Source: Scytalidium lignicola
Lineage: Eukaryota > Ascomycota > Leotiomycetes
Direction: 5' to 3'
NCBI GenBank assembly: GCA_002812745.2
Contig: NCSJ02000002.1
Coordinates: 248,001-312,000 of the forward strand
DNA: 64,000 bases
This document shows positions 25,087 through 36,895 of the stretch, piece after piece; position 1 is the first letter of the stretch, and every line of letters begins with the position of its first letter. A model generated the notes under the pieces. It was not told the origin of the DNA. It saw only the letters and a program-made list of their open reading frames with translations, and made no database searches. Made by a program: the position numbers and the translations under genes.

Positions 25087-28000
25087 AAGGAAGACGGACA
25101 TGCGATGTCTTGAAGTAATTAATTCATTATCAAGGTATCGTATACAAGTGTATAATTTTACTAAAGGACAGAGAGATGCAAACCATAGACATCTAGAAAT
25201 AGTTATAGATTATATGTAGATATATACTTATAGAAGCTGTTTTAGGAGAATATTTGGTGGAAGAGAACTAATTCATTCACTCCGAGAGATGTTCTTTCAA
25301 ATCATACTCCATTGCCCAATAATTGCTTCTCTCGGTTTCTCGCTCTTCAAATGCAGCCGAATATCAAATCTCTAGCCGTAATCTGACATAGGCGCCATAT
25401 CTCAGACCACTCTCATCATCATAACACGCATGTTATGATGATATTTATGAAGCATGCAAGGACTACTACTGTACCTCTCCTAGATTCGCATCTTCGCCTG
25501 ACCATCAGACCCTTAAATACAGTTACCTGTTTGCTATGGGTGGGTTGGGCCCATTTTAATACTACCGTAGATCTCACCTAGTCATAGTGGGTCATAAACC
25601 CGTAGGTACAGTACCGGTACAGTAAGATGTCTGATTACGGCCATATCCGTCAGATGCTTATGGGAGCCAGGGGTGGTCGCTATTTCAGTTTGTGGAGAAC
25701 TGGAGGGGTAAGATTTTAATCTGGCACGTTTGGGGGATATTTTTGGTGGGGCCGATGTAATTAAGGGCGCAAGCATGATATCGAATTTGGGTGAGGCATC
25801 ATACGGCATTTCAATAGAAAATATCCGGGGAGGGAATGACGTAGGTTGTGTTTTAGCTTAGCTCGAGGAATTACTAGGGGAGCTGATGATGGCAATTGTT
25901 TAATGGAAGCCTTGGAAGCTTCCCTATATTACTGGTACTATGCACGGGGACTGTGACTGAATGAAGGCGTAATGTACCTATTTTCTCACCGCATCCAATT
26001 TCCTACAACAATATTAGCACTCATCAAGATATTAAGACAATAAGGGATATCTGTACTTATACTTTTATTAGGAATCATGTCTAATAATAAGATAAAAAGA
26101 CGGGAGTCCCGCCCGGCCCAGCTCTCAAAAATTATGGTAACTCGGCAGAGCTGGGGGTACCTGGAATATTCCTAAGCTCACCTTATGTGAGAGCTGAATC
26201 ACTTTGTTGGCGCCCGCTCCGAGGAACGAGAACAATGGCTGACGATGATAAGACATGCCAGGAACATGCCTCGATATGATGCCGGTAAACAAACCACCAA
26301 ACCACCAAACCCAAGAGACGGGAAACTGCCAAATCCTGGAACCTATCAAAAAGCAATGAATACGACCCCATTTTGCAAAGCGGCAAAGCGGCAAAGGTAT
26401 AAAATATACGCATAAGTCCTGTACGTAAGATAGAGTCAAGAAATGATGATCACCATCATGCGATGGTGCCACGTTGTTTCAACCTGTAAAACATCCTCCA
26501 AGACCAAAACCCAAAACAAAACATGCAGTAGGAACTGGAGGATGATTAATTAAGCGATAAAAAGACACTCTGTACGAAAGTACATTAAAAAGCATCACCG
26601 TGAAAGTAAAGCCGAGGGCCGTCTTGAACAGTGGGAGGACTTCTAGGCAAAACTTTCCAGGGATCGGAAATCAACCCCTTGAATCTCTAGCTCTCTCCTC
26701 CACCCCACTGAAAAGAAAAAAGACGGGGAACGGGCCTTCCCTCTGGCGTGGTCTGGGCTGGGCTGGGCCCATGGCGCGTATCCGCGCATAAACTAGACTA
26801 AACTAGTAAAACGGCAGGATCTGGCGAGAAGACGAGAAGGGTTTCGATACTGGAACGAGTTCCATGGTACGGGGTACGCAGGGGAGGGGCAGGGAGAGGG
26901 NAAAAAAAGTTGGTACAAGACTCGGAAGCAGGTACCCATTACGGGACTGTACTTCCCCCCCCCCTCCTTGTGCCTCTTTTCCGGTGGAAAAGGGTCTGCA
27001 ATTTACTTTGTCTCAGTTGCAAACAAAATGATGTAGTACTGTACCACAGTACAATCTGATCAGCAAAAAAAGGNAAAAAAAAAAGTGCTAATTATATACG
27101 AGGCTACGGTAGACGTGCAGTAAGTAAGTACTGTAGTACAGTTACAGCTACAGTACAAGCAAGTACCTACACTTGGCATAAGCCTTAACCGCCGTCGCAC
27201 GAACCTAACTCCAAAAGCAACAAACAAACACGATCCTGCAGTAATCCTGCATGTACGTACAGGTACATAGTACTACCGTAGTACCGCTGTAACCGTAGCA
27301 TTCCATGGATGAAGGAGAAGAAGAAGAAAAAAAACAAGGCACCGCAAATCCAGATCGTCATCATGCGAATCCCAAAACCCCCCCCCCTCTTCTGCTAGAC
27401 TGCTACCACCACCACCACCACCACCACCCCATTACAAATGCGTGTCTCTCCACCTCCTCCAACACAAACTATACACTTGTAATTAAGGGAATCTCGACCA
27501 AAGAATTCTCATCGGCCTCGCTTTTCCGCAAAAAGAAGGAAGCTAGTGTTTAGGAACCGCTCAAGCCTGAAACTGGAGGTCGTATTATGTATAGACTTGC
27601 AGTTTAGGTTTAGGTTTAGTTTTAGTCTAATTTACCAGCCTGTTAACTTTTTTGAGCTAAAAGCAGGGATTTTTAATTCTTTTTCTTTTCTTTTCTGGCT
27701 CCTTCGGGATGTGTGTTTATATGACACAGCAGAGAGATCAATTGGGTAGGTATTTAGCGGGTTGGGTTTTGTAAAAGCTACGAAAAAGATTCCAAATACC
27801 TGGTAAATCACATGCATTGCACATCTATGTAGCTGTTGTTATTGTAAGTTTACATGTACGTACAGTGCGGTACAGTACAACATTTGTTGTTGTTGCTCTG
27901 TCCTACGTATAGTACTGTTATTTAGCTTCATTATTACCCCCACTGAAAGTACTAATTAGTACATGTACATGTACATTGACACAGCACAAGATTTTTTAAC

Positions 28001-29996
28001 CGCATATATAGTACATCCACATCGACGCCGTAGACTAACCAAAAAATCTATTAGTCTTTTAAATGTCTACTCCGAGGGCTGTTGAAACATCTCTCTATCA
28101 TAGTTCGTGGGNCCCCACTTGTATTCATGCTAATATAACAATTACTCCACCGGTTTTTTTTTTTAATGTGTAAATTAATGCAATGCTCGTTCAATAATAG
28201 AAAAATCCGGAGCAAAGGGTAATGATAAAACTAGCGCAGAAAGTGTTCAGAACAGAACGTCACATTAGATNAAAAAGAAGAACGGTGACATCTGCCACCA
28301 CCTAATATTTAATATGCATACCGGTACCGTACCCGTACCGTACTATACATATTCATGCACTCAACCCCGCGTAGGACCTAAAAGCTACATTACCCCACAC
28401 ATAAAACACGGGAAAGCATTGATTCGAAGGGCGGCCATCCTCTCGGTAACATCGCTGCTTTGTGCTCTCTGCTATGGATGGACGAACTATATGTTGTGTA
28501 GGAGATGCTGCAGCTACAGGATCGCGCGCATGCGACAACAGGCATCACCACCAGATAACAGATATCTATCCATGATCGACGGCAGGAATTACAGTAAGGG
28601 TCCTGGGGGATGGATGGACCTGTGCAGCGGCGCAAGAGGCCCGGCAGCTCTCCTGGCCAACCATCCGCCTGCCCTGCCGCCATCTCCGTAGCGCCTACTG
28701 TAACCCTTCTTCCAGCAAAAAAGTTGCATTTACTGCATGTCAAAGCAAAGTCGGCAGCTTTCCTTGTAAGCTGCTTCGCAAGGGTACAGGCCCAGTACCA
28801 TAATACACCCCAGGAATACAATCGCAGTGGCCCCCGTAGCCCCCGTAGCCCAGGTAGCTGTCGGTACACAAAAGTACACGTACGGCGCGCCGCAGGTTTG
28901 AGCCCCCTGGTAGATACGACACTGGCAGGCAGCATTCGCTAGAAGCAGGCAGTGTATACAGCGAAACCCACAAAGCACGCATAGATAGTGGGCAAGATAA
29001 ACCCTAGCTCCCTGCCCAAGCTCCCATCCGGATAGGACAGAATGCATTCTATTGAACTACAACACGACGGTACGAGAATCATGCAATCGTGTTGTCAGAG
29101 CTGGAGCAAATCTGCTTACCTACTCCTGTACTGTAGTTCATCTCACCCTTCTGCCCTTCCCCTCCCTCTCCTCCTAGCGCTCATATCCGTCGTCATAGAG
29201 CATCTACCTGTTCATGCCCCCAGACAGCCGCATGCTCTTCCGATCAGGGACACGCTGGTCGGTACATGCAGTCATCATGCGGAAGACTGCTCTATTTCGA
29301 GTGAATTTTGCGAGTGCAGGCAGAGTCAAAGATTGCTCAATGCTCTGATCTCCATTCCACCTTGCCTACCAAATTGGATTCGGGGATGTATGCCGATGCA
29401 GAAACCCAAGCACACGAATAGACAACCACAGTAATACGAACAGATGAACAGATACAGACGAACAGAAGAACTCAAAGTGTATGCAAAAGTGGATATCATC
29501 ATGCCATAAAATCAACAGAATCACAAAAACTCAAAAAAGCACAGATAGAAAAACCGGCATTAACCCTCCGAATCCCCCGCTTCCATGCCATTTCGTAACA
29601 GGTATCCCAAGCAAACCCCCAATATGCAGCATAACATAGCAATCCAACTCCAGTAAAATTCTACCCATGAGATTTCTGTCCGGAAGCCCAGCTGATCCAG
29701 TCACACGGAAATGGAAATGATGTAGAAACCTTTTGAAAAAAAAAATGAAAAGTGCTAGGTGATGGCCTATCTTTCCAGGAAAATGAGATGTCCAAACTCG
29801 AAACTCTCGTTTAACGCCCCACCAGGGGTACATTTCTCCACAAAGCATCAAAATTATGTTCATTGAAGGTATATGGGGGTGCGGTTCTTCGCGAACCAAG
29901 AGAGTTGGCTCTCCCTGCACATAGCTCGCAAAGTTGCTGCTGTGGTGTGGTTTATTCGTAGTTTTGTTGTTATTACGCTCTCGCGGTCCTCGATTG
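25087..29996. other. 4.9-kb gene-poor intergenic region
   Basis: No supportable gene. It holds Ns at 26901, 27074, 28112 and 28271, each before a homopolymer, dense GTAC-centred repeats (25605-25622, 27031-27055, 27118-27160, 27250-27285, 27855-27880, 27958-27975, 28318-28345), a CAC trinucleotide tract at 27405-27429, and a GC-rich patch at about 28420-28960 with overlapping frames on both strands (28314-28691 +, 28390-28935 -). None of the frames shows a domain or splice logic. Confidence 0.5.
27405..27429. repeat. (ACC)n trinucleotide repeat
   Basis: About eight ACC/CAC units, preceded by a C run at 27378-27387. It would encode His or Pro/Thr tracts if translated, but the surrounding frame shows no other coding feature. 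Confidence 0.85.
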
Positions 29997-30155
29997 TCAG
30001 CATAATGGACACTGGCCCGGCACCACAATGTATCGTTCGTGAGGACCTTTGGAGCAGCGTTTGGATTTGTCACCATCCACCGAGGTAGAGAAGTAGTGTG
30101 CTCCCGGATCGAGGCAGGTTGTATAGATGTAGTAGTTCTTGGTGTATTCGCACAT
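29997..30155 (-). CDS. Small Cys-containing fungal protein with C-terminal CPLC, 52 aa
   Basis: Minus strand, single exon. Begins MCEYTKNYYIYTTCLDPG and ends with a GQCPLC stop. Cysteines: Cys2, one in TTC, one in KRC and the CPLC pair at the very end, a layout that could bind one zinc ion. The middle contains AHYFSTSV and KGPHERYIVVPG. I recall many ascomycetes carrying short orphan proteins with the same plan (start MC-aromatic-Tyr, end PGxCPLC), so I read this as a member of that uncharacterised group; that is recollection, not a search. No signal peptide or membrane helix. The frame upstream stays open to 30377 but the initiator is most plausibly the Met before Cys2. It stands alone, with more than 4 kb free on either side. 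Confidence 0.65.
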   Translation of the reverse strand: MCEYTKNYYIYTTCLDPGAHYFSTSVDGDKSKRCSKGPHERYIVVPGQCPLC

Positions 30156-31411
30156 GTTGTAGTAATATTGGTGGTTTAAGAGATCCTGAGAAGAGGTTGT
30201 TAGACGGATGGAAGACTCGGTGGAGTTATATATAGATATATATACATAGGGAGAGAGGCACAGAGAGAAATATAGACATACAGTTAGAGCAAGCAAAAAT
30301 AAATCGAAAGCAGAACAGGAAAGTCGGTAGTAGAGGAATCGTTCTTTTATTCTAAGAGTATGTTTGTCGAAGTACAAGACCGCGTGCCNTTTTTATATAT
30401 ATACAGGTTGACTGTAGGGGCAGCTGGACCGTACAGGCGAGTTCTGGCAGTTCCCTTTTCAGGAGTCCCCAAAAATCCAGAGGAGGAAGATCGACTCGGG
30501 AGGGTGAATCTTCAATGCCGACCAAATCCTGGAAGAGAAGAAGCAAGGAGCGAGTTTCGTAAAAAACGGATGCTGGGCTTGGCTGAGGATCGGGACGAGA
30601 AAAGAAAAGGATGGGTTGTTAGGTGAGAGGACGAGGGAGAGGGAGAGAGGGAGGGGCGACACGCAATCGTCGAAAGGCAAGGACGACGCATATGCGGGAC
30701 CATTAAGGTTGGTTCAAAACGTCCATGCTGCAGCTGCGAGGCCGATCGCCATTTTTGGCGGTGCAGCGGGGGGGCGTGATTCAAATCTCACGCTCGAGTG
30801 CTGGGGAGCAGCAGACTGGTAGTCTGGTACGGGTAGTAGTCTGGTAGTGTCTGGTAGTTGGAGGTCACCGCGGTTCACCTTTTTTTTTCAAACCCCTCCT
30901 CTGTTCCCAAGGCAAAAAAGTAGGCCCCACCGCATCTCTCTCTCACTCTCTCACGTTCCCTCTCTCTCTGGTGCTGCCCCTCAGCAAGTCCCGGTGTCTT
31001 TACCCCTGCCCCTGCACGCTGCCGGCAGAGCGAACGCAGCAGGGCGCTAGGGACAGGTGCAACGGTTGTTCAGTGGTGGGCGGGTGAGTGCCTGGTCGGT
31101 TCTGTTAGGGCCTGGGTCGCATAGCCGTGAGGTTGCTGGGGGTGGGGGAGAGCTTTCCACCTTTATGGCTTGGAAAGCATTGGTGGAGGACAGGCACGAC
31201 AGGGCACGAACAGGGTACGACAAGGCACGAACCAGGCATTGGCCCCACGGTTACAGTCCAGCACCCGACCAGCATCGCCGCCCTGGGCAAGTCGTCGAGG
31301 ATGTGATCCGTGGGCTTTTTCGATCCGGCCTAGCATCAAATCTGCGACTCACCGCAACCCCTGCGGCAGCACCCTACGGCCCAGTAAAAATAGAGCACTG
31401 ACATCGACACA

Positions 31412-31433
31412 CAGAGAGAGAGAGAGAGAGAGA
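31412..31433. repeat. (GA)n microsatellite
   Basis: Uninterrupted AG/GA dinucleotide tract of about 22 bp in the gene-poor block. Confidence 0.9.
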
Positions 31434-32710
31434 CAGTGACACTGAGTGAGGCTGTTGCGGGTATGGAGACGTGTGAGCGTCAAAGCAACACGACCTCGAC
31501 TCACAGACACGCCAACACACAGACATTGTGTGTCCCAGACTGAGGAAACGAAACCGGCCGGGCAGTTCATTCGGCCACCCTGGCTTGATGGCCTGCCCGT
31601 TAGCAGCAATCCAGCACCAGCACCCGCAATCGCATCAGTCCAGTTTTAGCACCGTACGAGCCAACGGTTCTGGATGGCTACGGCATCGTGAAGTTTTGGA
31701 CCGAACCGATGACAACTGATAGCGTTGGTAGATTAAATTCAACATGAACAGAGAGTGGATTTCGGACCCCGTCCAATTCATTACAGTACTGTACTTTGGG
31801 GGCAGGTCCAAAAGGCCAGCGCCATCGGCCATCGATGTCGTGCTGCCACAGTGCTGCCATAGGGCTTTCGATGCACGGACACGGTGCAGCGGTGTAGATC
31901 CGGCGGTATCATTGGGCGGTGCCTTCCCAGCTTACCTACGGCCCGCAGGGCATAGACACACGTTGGGGGGGATTGCAAAAAAAAAAAAAAAAAAAGAATG
32001 GTCTTAGATCCGGGGGGCCGAGCTAAACAACAGAAAAAGATACGTCGTTCCAAATTATTAGGTCAGCACGAAGATGATGTGGACGGCTGTGCAGAGAAAA
32101 CCAAACACACTAACTTGTTGTCACAGAGCGTGAGACGTTGCGAGTGAGCTAGTGGACTTTTTCCACACCGCGGGGTTCTGAAGCGGCAGGAAATACCACT
32201 ACTTTAGTCCAGCAGCAACGGTGTGGAGGGGCCTGGAAATCGCCGAAGAAGGAGGAAAGGCATGCAGGGACTCCACCGTACTGCAATCACTGTAGATCCA
32301 CCGCCAGCCCACCCTATCGGTCTCTCAGACATCTACACACTGTACTTGCTACTCACTATGTCGACTAGAGGTTATTCCCCGTGTGGTGGGTATGTCATCT
32401 CCGCATGCTCAGGTCCCTGCTATCTGCTTTACAGTACAAGTCTCGTGGCATGGCGGCTTATCCAATGTCTTAGCAGTCAGTACGGTAGCACGGCCACTCG
32501 CCCAAGTCTTGCAAAACAACAGATGCTGGCAAAAAGCAGGCAATTCGAGGCGAGGCGTGAGAGATTTATGCGTTCCAGAGATGTGGGAACTGCAGTCTCG
32601 AGCCTGTATCATGTCATCAGGAACGAAAACACCGAGTTCTTGGTGCGAAATAGGGCGATCCACACTACATGCTTTTTACATGCCCGCTCCTGCAGTCGGC
32701 GATGTGTTGA

Positions 32711-32743
32711 TGGTGGTGGTGGTGGTGGTGTGTGTGTGTGTGT
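32711..32743. repeat. (TGG)n followed by (TG)n
   Basis: About six TGG units passing directly into a TG tract. It lies near the end of an open frame that I otherwise reject. Confidence 0.9.
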
Positions 32744-34381
32744 TTGTCCCGTGAACGTGGTTACGGAGGATGGGATATACTTTGGTACTTGAGCCCCTGG
32801 AGGGTTAAGAATCTACCCCGCGACGAAACGTCATAGGGTCAAAGCGTCAAGAATGAGCAGCCATAGGCTGGCAGCAAACGCACTTGAAAAAAGAGTCAGA
32901 GCGCAATCTCAACCGCACCCTGTCCTACAAATCTACTCATCTCGTAAACTTTGAGCTTTAAGCTGTGCACAACAAGCCGCCAATCAGCTCACTCACACGC
33001 TCTCTTCCAATAGAAATGTGCATGTGAGCGATGACCTATTCTAGGGATCGTAAAATGTCGATTACTGCATCTACAGTCTCGGCACCATAGGGCTGGCAGT
33101 GTCACGGAGTCCGGGGAGTCTAATGTAGATATTTTCCCTCCTGGAGTTATCCGATCAGCCACAGGTCATCGGGATATGGTAGTTCAACAGCTCGTAAAGA
33201 TCCGGGGTCCGATCAGGAAGCCGATCGGTATAGTTAGATCAAGAGAATCAAACCGCGTGGCCTCCTTGTCCTGTGCAGTAAGATTACAATATCGATTATC
33301 GACTTCCCGTCTTTCTGCAGCACAGCACTATAATATTCCAACCCCCCTGCTGTGATGGGGAATCCCATCTCACGTCAGAATAGAGGGGGTCATAGCACCC
33401 ACAGCTAACCATAGCAGTAGCCTAAGCAGATTATCTACCGGAACTTCGACATCAAGAGCATCTGACGATATTCCCGATTCATTCAACGAAAAAACGAAAA
33501 TAGGTAGAATTGGCCAGATTTGTCCATCGCCGGGATCCGGTGCGTAAACTTCGGAATCAAAGGCAACGGCTCCGGGATCATTTTACTCCATATTTCCCCC
33601 TCCCAAGTCAAGGGAAATCAAGCATTCACTTAGGCCGAACAAGATCTAACATAGCTCCGAAGCTGAGCTCTGCCAAGAACTAGATGTACTAGGAAAGACA
33701 AATAATTATCGGTAGGATCACCATGATTTAAGAATAGCACTTAAAATTCCCAGTCGAGCCGTCCCGAAATCTAAATCCTCTGATTCCAAATCCCAATCCT
33801 AATTCCAAATTTCCAATTTCCACACCAAGTTCTGCTTTATCTTCTTTTCTTTAATGCCTCACAATCGGTGGCTATAGAGAAAGGCCAAAGGATGCTAGAA
33901 GTGGCAGGGAGACCATGATACGCCACAGAATCCCATATCAGAATCAGTTACCGTTATCTAACTTTATCTAGCTCAAAATAACGGCAGGTAACACTCCGTG
34001 GACACTTTTACGTCAAACCGGCTCCGATCAACGTTGGTCCACTAGGGTATGCTGTCTTCCTATAGTTAGAATGCGTGGACGTGGATGATTTGTTATGAAG
34101 TTACGCAAGTCAACATATGTCAGCGGTAGCAGCAGGGTTTCATTGCAATCACGCGCGCCAAACTCTACCATCAAAACAGGGACGCCCTTACTACCAATTC
34201 ACAATATATTCGATATTACTTCACACAAGATCTATTATGTACTTGGTTGAGCCGCTTCAAAAATAGCAGCATACATTGGCAAAGGATACTACTCAGCCTA
34301 CGTAATCTGACATAGCTGCTTTATTAATGCCCCCTATATCGTGGGCACGTATTAACATTTTTCTTTTACCTCCTTGTTACC

Positions 34382-35192
34382 TTACAACAGTGCCACAGCC
34401 GCCGCAAATCCACCCAATATTCCAGCACCCATTCCTACCACGTTCTGTGGGCCAGCATTGGGTGTAGCGGTTGCACTGGTGCTAGAAGAGCTTGAACCAG
34501 AAGTCGAAACGGCAGCACCGCTAGCAGCAGCAGCACTAGATGTGGTTTGTGCTGCTGCACTGCTGCTCGCACTTGAGGAAACCGATGATGTGCTTGAGGA
34601 AGGAGGAGAAGAAGCAGCCGAAGCAGCCGAAGTAGCCGAAGCAGAAGGAGTAGAAGTCGAAGTAGATGAATGGGTTGTAACAGCAGAGGTAGAAGATGAC
34701 GAAGATTGTGACGCTCTGGTAGCGGTCGTGGTCGGTGTGGCAGTGCCAGTCAGGCAGGAGACGGCATCGGGCAAATTGGTTACACCGGCCGTCTTGCAGA
34801 GGCTTTGAGCAAAGTTGGTTGCAGCAACTTGGTCAGCTTGGTTGCACGCTCCAGCCAGGCAGCAGGCGATGTTGCTGAGGAAGCTGGGGCTCGAGCATAT
34901 GCATGCTATATCGATGCCAGAGCAACCTCCGATCGAGGATCCAGACGTGAATTGGGTTACGCAAGATTGCTGTACGCGTTCCCCGTCAGAACTTTTATTC
35001 TGGTGCTCAGATAGGCTGCACTGAAAGAGTATAGATATGGACTTATAGAAAGTAGTGGCATTGAGGGAGTAGAAAGGAGTTGTATTCAAATAATTTAACT
35101 CAACTTACAGCGCACGTAGGGAGGTCACTGATTGACTGGCCGACTACAGACCCAGCAAGCGCGGTCGCGACGGCGAGGATTGACAGCTTCAT
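34382..35192 (-). CDS. CFEM-domain protein, secreted and probably GPI-anchored, 223 aa
   Basis: Minus-strand exons are 35192..35109 and 34969..34382. Residues 1-18 form a signal peptide (MKLSILAVATALAGSVVG). The CFEM domain follows: PTCAQSC is created by the splice, then GGC, DIACIC, ACC, NQADQ and SLCKTAGV, giving the eight-cysteine pattern and the conserved Asp between GC and CIC that coordinates haem iron in characterised members. Then comes a Ser/Thr/Ala-rich stalk of about 110 residues, and a hydrophobic tail after an NAG site, fitting GPI attachment. CFEM proteins act in haem or iron capture, adhesion and host interaction. I chose the 139-bp intron because it restores the CFEM spacing; a stronger-looking proximal acceptor gives a 17-residue in-frame insertion (see findings). 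N at 35236 lies just upstream of the start. Confidence 0.88.
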
Positions 35193-36895
35193 GGTTGTGA
35201 ATTGCTCTAGACGTGATGGAAGACTCGAGATATAGNAAAAAAGACACTCGGAGCAACAAATATAGGGGAGCACTTCGTTCACACGCACACACGATTAAAT
35301 AGGGACGAGCGAGCGAAAGATGTCGTCGACGGAGCAGCCATGGAGGTCACTGGCTGTTCAGGAGTATTTATCCCCCAGATTCCTACCAATCTCAGCGCGG
35401 AGCAACGCATTCATTACCACAGTAATTAGCGGAAATGCGCTGCAGCCACGAAGAGCGATCGCACCAATAATTCTTGAGCAAGTTAGTCATAATCTTAATA
35501 CGGCAACTACCGTCGGGACCAAGACCAATTCAATCAAATCAATCAAATCAATCGGTTAAACAACCAGCTCCTAGTCTCGGGATTTTGTGAGCAAATGATC
35601 AACCTTTCGTAGACGTATTTGGACATTTTGTCTGCTGTTGCTTGGTGAAGAATAACAACAAGAACTGTCCCTACACCGTAAGATTCTACAGGACTACATG
35701 GGGAATGAGCTGTCCGGTGGGTATCCCATAAGATTATGCTGTTGATTGACACGCCACGGTCGCTGACAGGGGTGTAAAATAAGCATTGGATGCCGATTTG
35801 TCTGCTTCTTTGAAACGACAAGCATTCAATGCAGCAAAAAGTTTCCTTCTCAGCTAGGTACGATGAGAAGGAGGTTATACATGCAAGAATAAGACATATA
35901 TTAGAACTCGCCGACTTGAATAAATTACTAGATCTGAGTACTTTTCGATCCGTTCGTTCGTTAGTTTAAGCTTACTCGTCGAGAGAGCTAGTACGATGGG
36001 ACCCAATTTAAAAAGCTCTGACTTTAACGTTTAATTGTTCTCCTTCCAAACTGCAGATCATGTTGTACTGTACTGTACTGTACAACTTCAGCAAGTGGAA
36101 GACAATAAACCATTTACTTCCACAGCCGCATTCTTAAATCCCCTTACATAATTACCCTACGCGTCCTTTCCAATACAAACCTGGTTAAGCGCATCACTTA
36201 ATTATTACAGTAATTAACTCAGCCCTGCTTGTCAGCAAAAAGAAGGGGCAACATCCGAAGTTAACTAGAAAAAAAACGTACGAGCACGCGTCTACACAGA
36301 ACAGATATCGTGACGCAGTTCCACAAATTGGAAACGGTGAACAAAAAAAAAAGAGAAGAGGTTGAAGAATTGAAAGCGATAATGAACAAGAATCACATCA
36401 CCGCGCAAAACCATCCTAACCTAAACTGATACCGCAGCTGACGAGTAGAGGAAGAGGAGTGACAATTCGCAAGGCCCCGCGTTTCATTGGACAAGTTCAC
36501 TCGAAAGCTCTCCTAGGGTGTCGGACCGTTGAAGACGGGAAAGAGTTTCAATGGGCGGGTCTAGCCTGATTTGCAGCACCCTATTCGGAGAAACAAACAC
36601 TCCCTCCCCTCAAATAATGGAACTATCCGTACTCGTAATCCTTCTGTTTTAATAAGGAAACACTCCCACAACCCACAACACACACACACACACACACCTT
36701 CGCATCGCGCGCGACATTCAATTCTGCAAGCAAAAAACTGCTCGTGGAAGAAATCTGAGATTGTCGCAAATGATATCGTAACGATTCTCACTTACGGCGA
36801 GTCTTGCGAAAGCTCAGCATTATTGTTTTCCAGAGTTTGGGTATTTCGTTGCCCCTCCGATTTAAGCTTCTTTTGAATTTGATAGCTTGGCAAAG
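35193..36895. promoter_or_regulatory. Divergent upstream region CFEM / MFS gene
   Basis: 1.7 kb between divergent starts. Contains the N at 35236, a GTAC-repeat block at 36064-36086 (four TACTG units closed by TACAA), and a (CA)n tract at 36676-36698. A 79-codon frame at 35320-35559 (+) is simple in composition and not called. Confidence 0.5.
36676..36698. repeat. (CA)n microsatellite
   Basis: About eleven CA units, roughly 200 bp before the MFS start codon. Confidence 0.88.

Larger units (their letters stand above)
30156..34381. other. 4.2-kb gene-poor intergenic region
   Basis: No supportable gene. Contains an N at 30389, a (GA)n tract at 31412-31433, a 19-bp A run at 31977-31995, a (TGG)n/(TG)n tract at 32711-32743, and a CT-rich stretch around 30930-30970. 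The longest frame (32223-32792, +) lacks an early ATG and ends in the TGG/TG microsatellite, so I do not call it. Likely promoter of the small CPLC gene, 3' flank of the CFEM gene, and possibly non-coding transcripts. Confidence 0.5.

Noticed and set aside
28314..28935. Antiparallel frames of 125 and 181 codons
   Set aside because: They contradict each other and show no recognisable protein feature. Reported only as an unexplained GC-rich patch.
30765..30800. tRNA-like T-arm (TTCAAAT flanked by GCGTG and CACGC)
   Set aside because: The loop is ten bases instead of seven, and I found no matching A box, anticodon stem or acceptor stem.
32223..32792. 189-codon open frame on the + strand
   Set aside because: No early ATG, ends in a TGG/TG microsatellite, and shows no domain or splice context.
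35320..35559. 79-codon ATG-started frame between CFEM and MFS genes
   Set aside because: Simple-sequence tail (repeated AATCAAATC) and no family resemblance.
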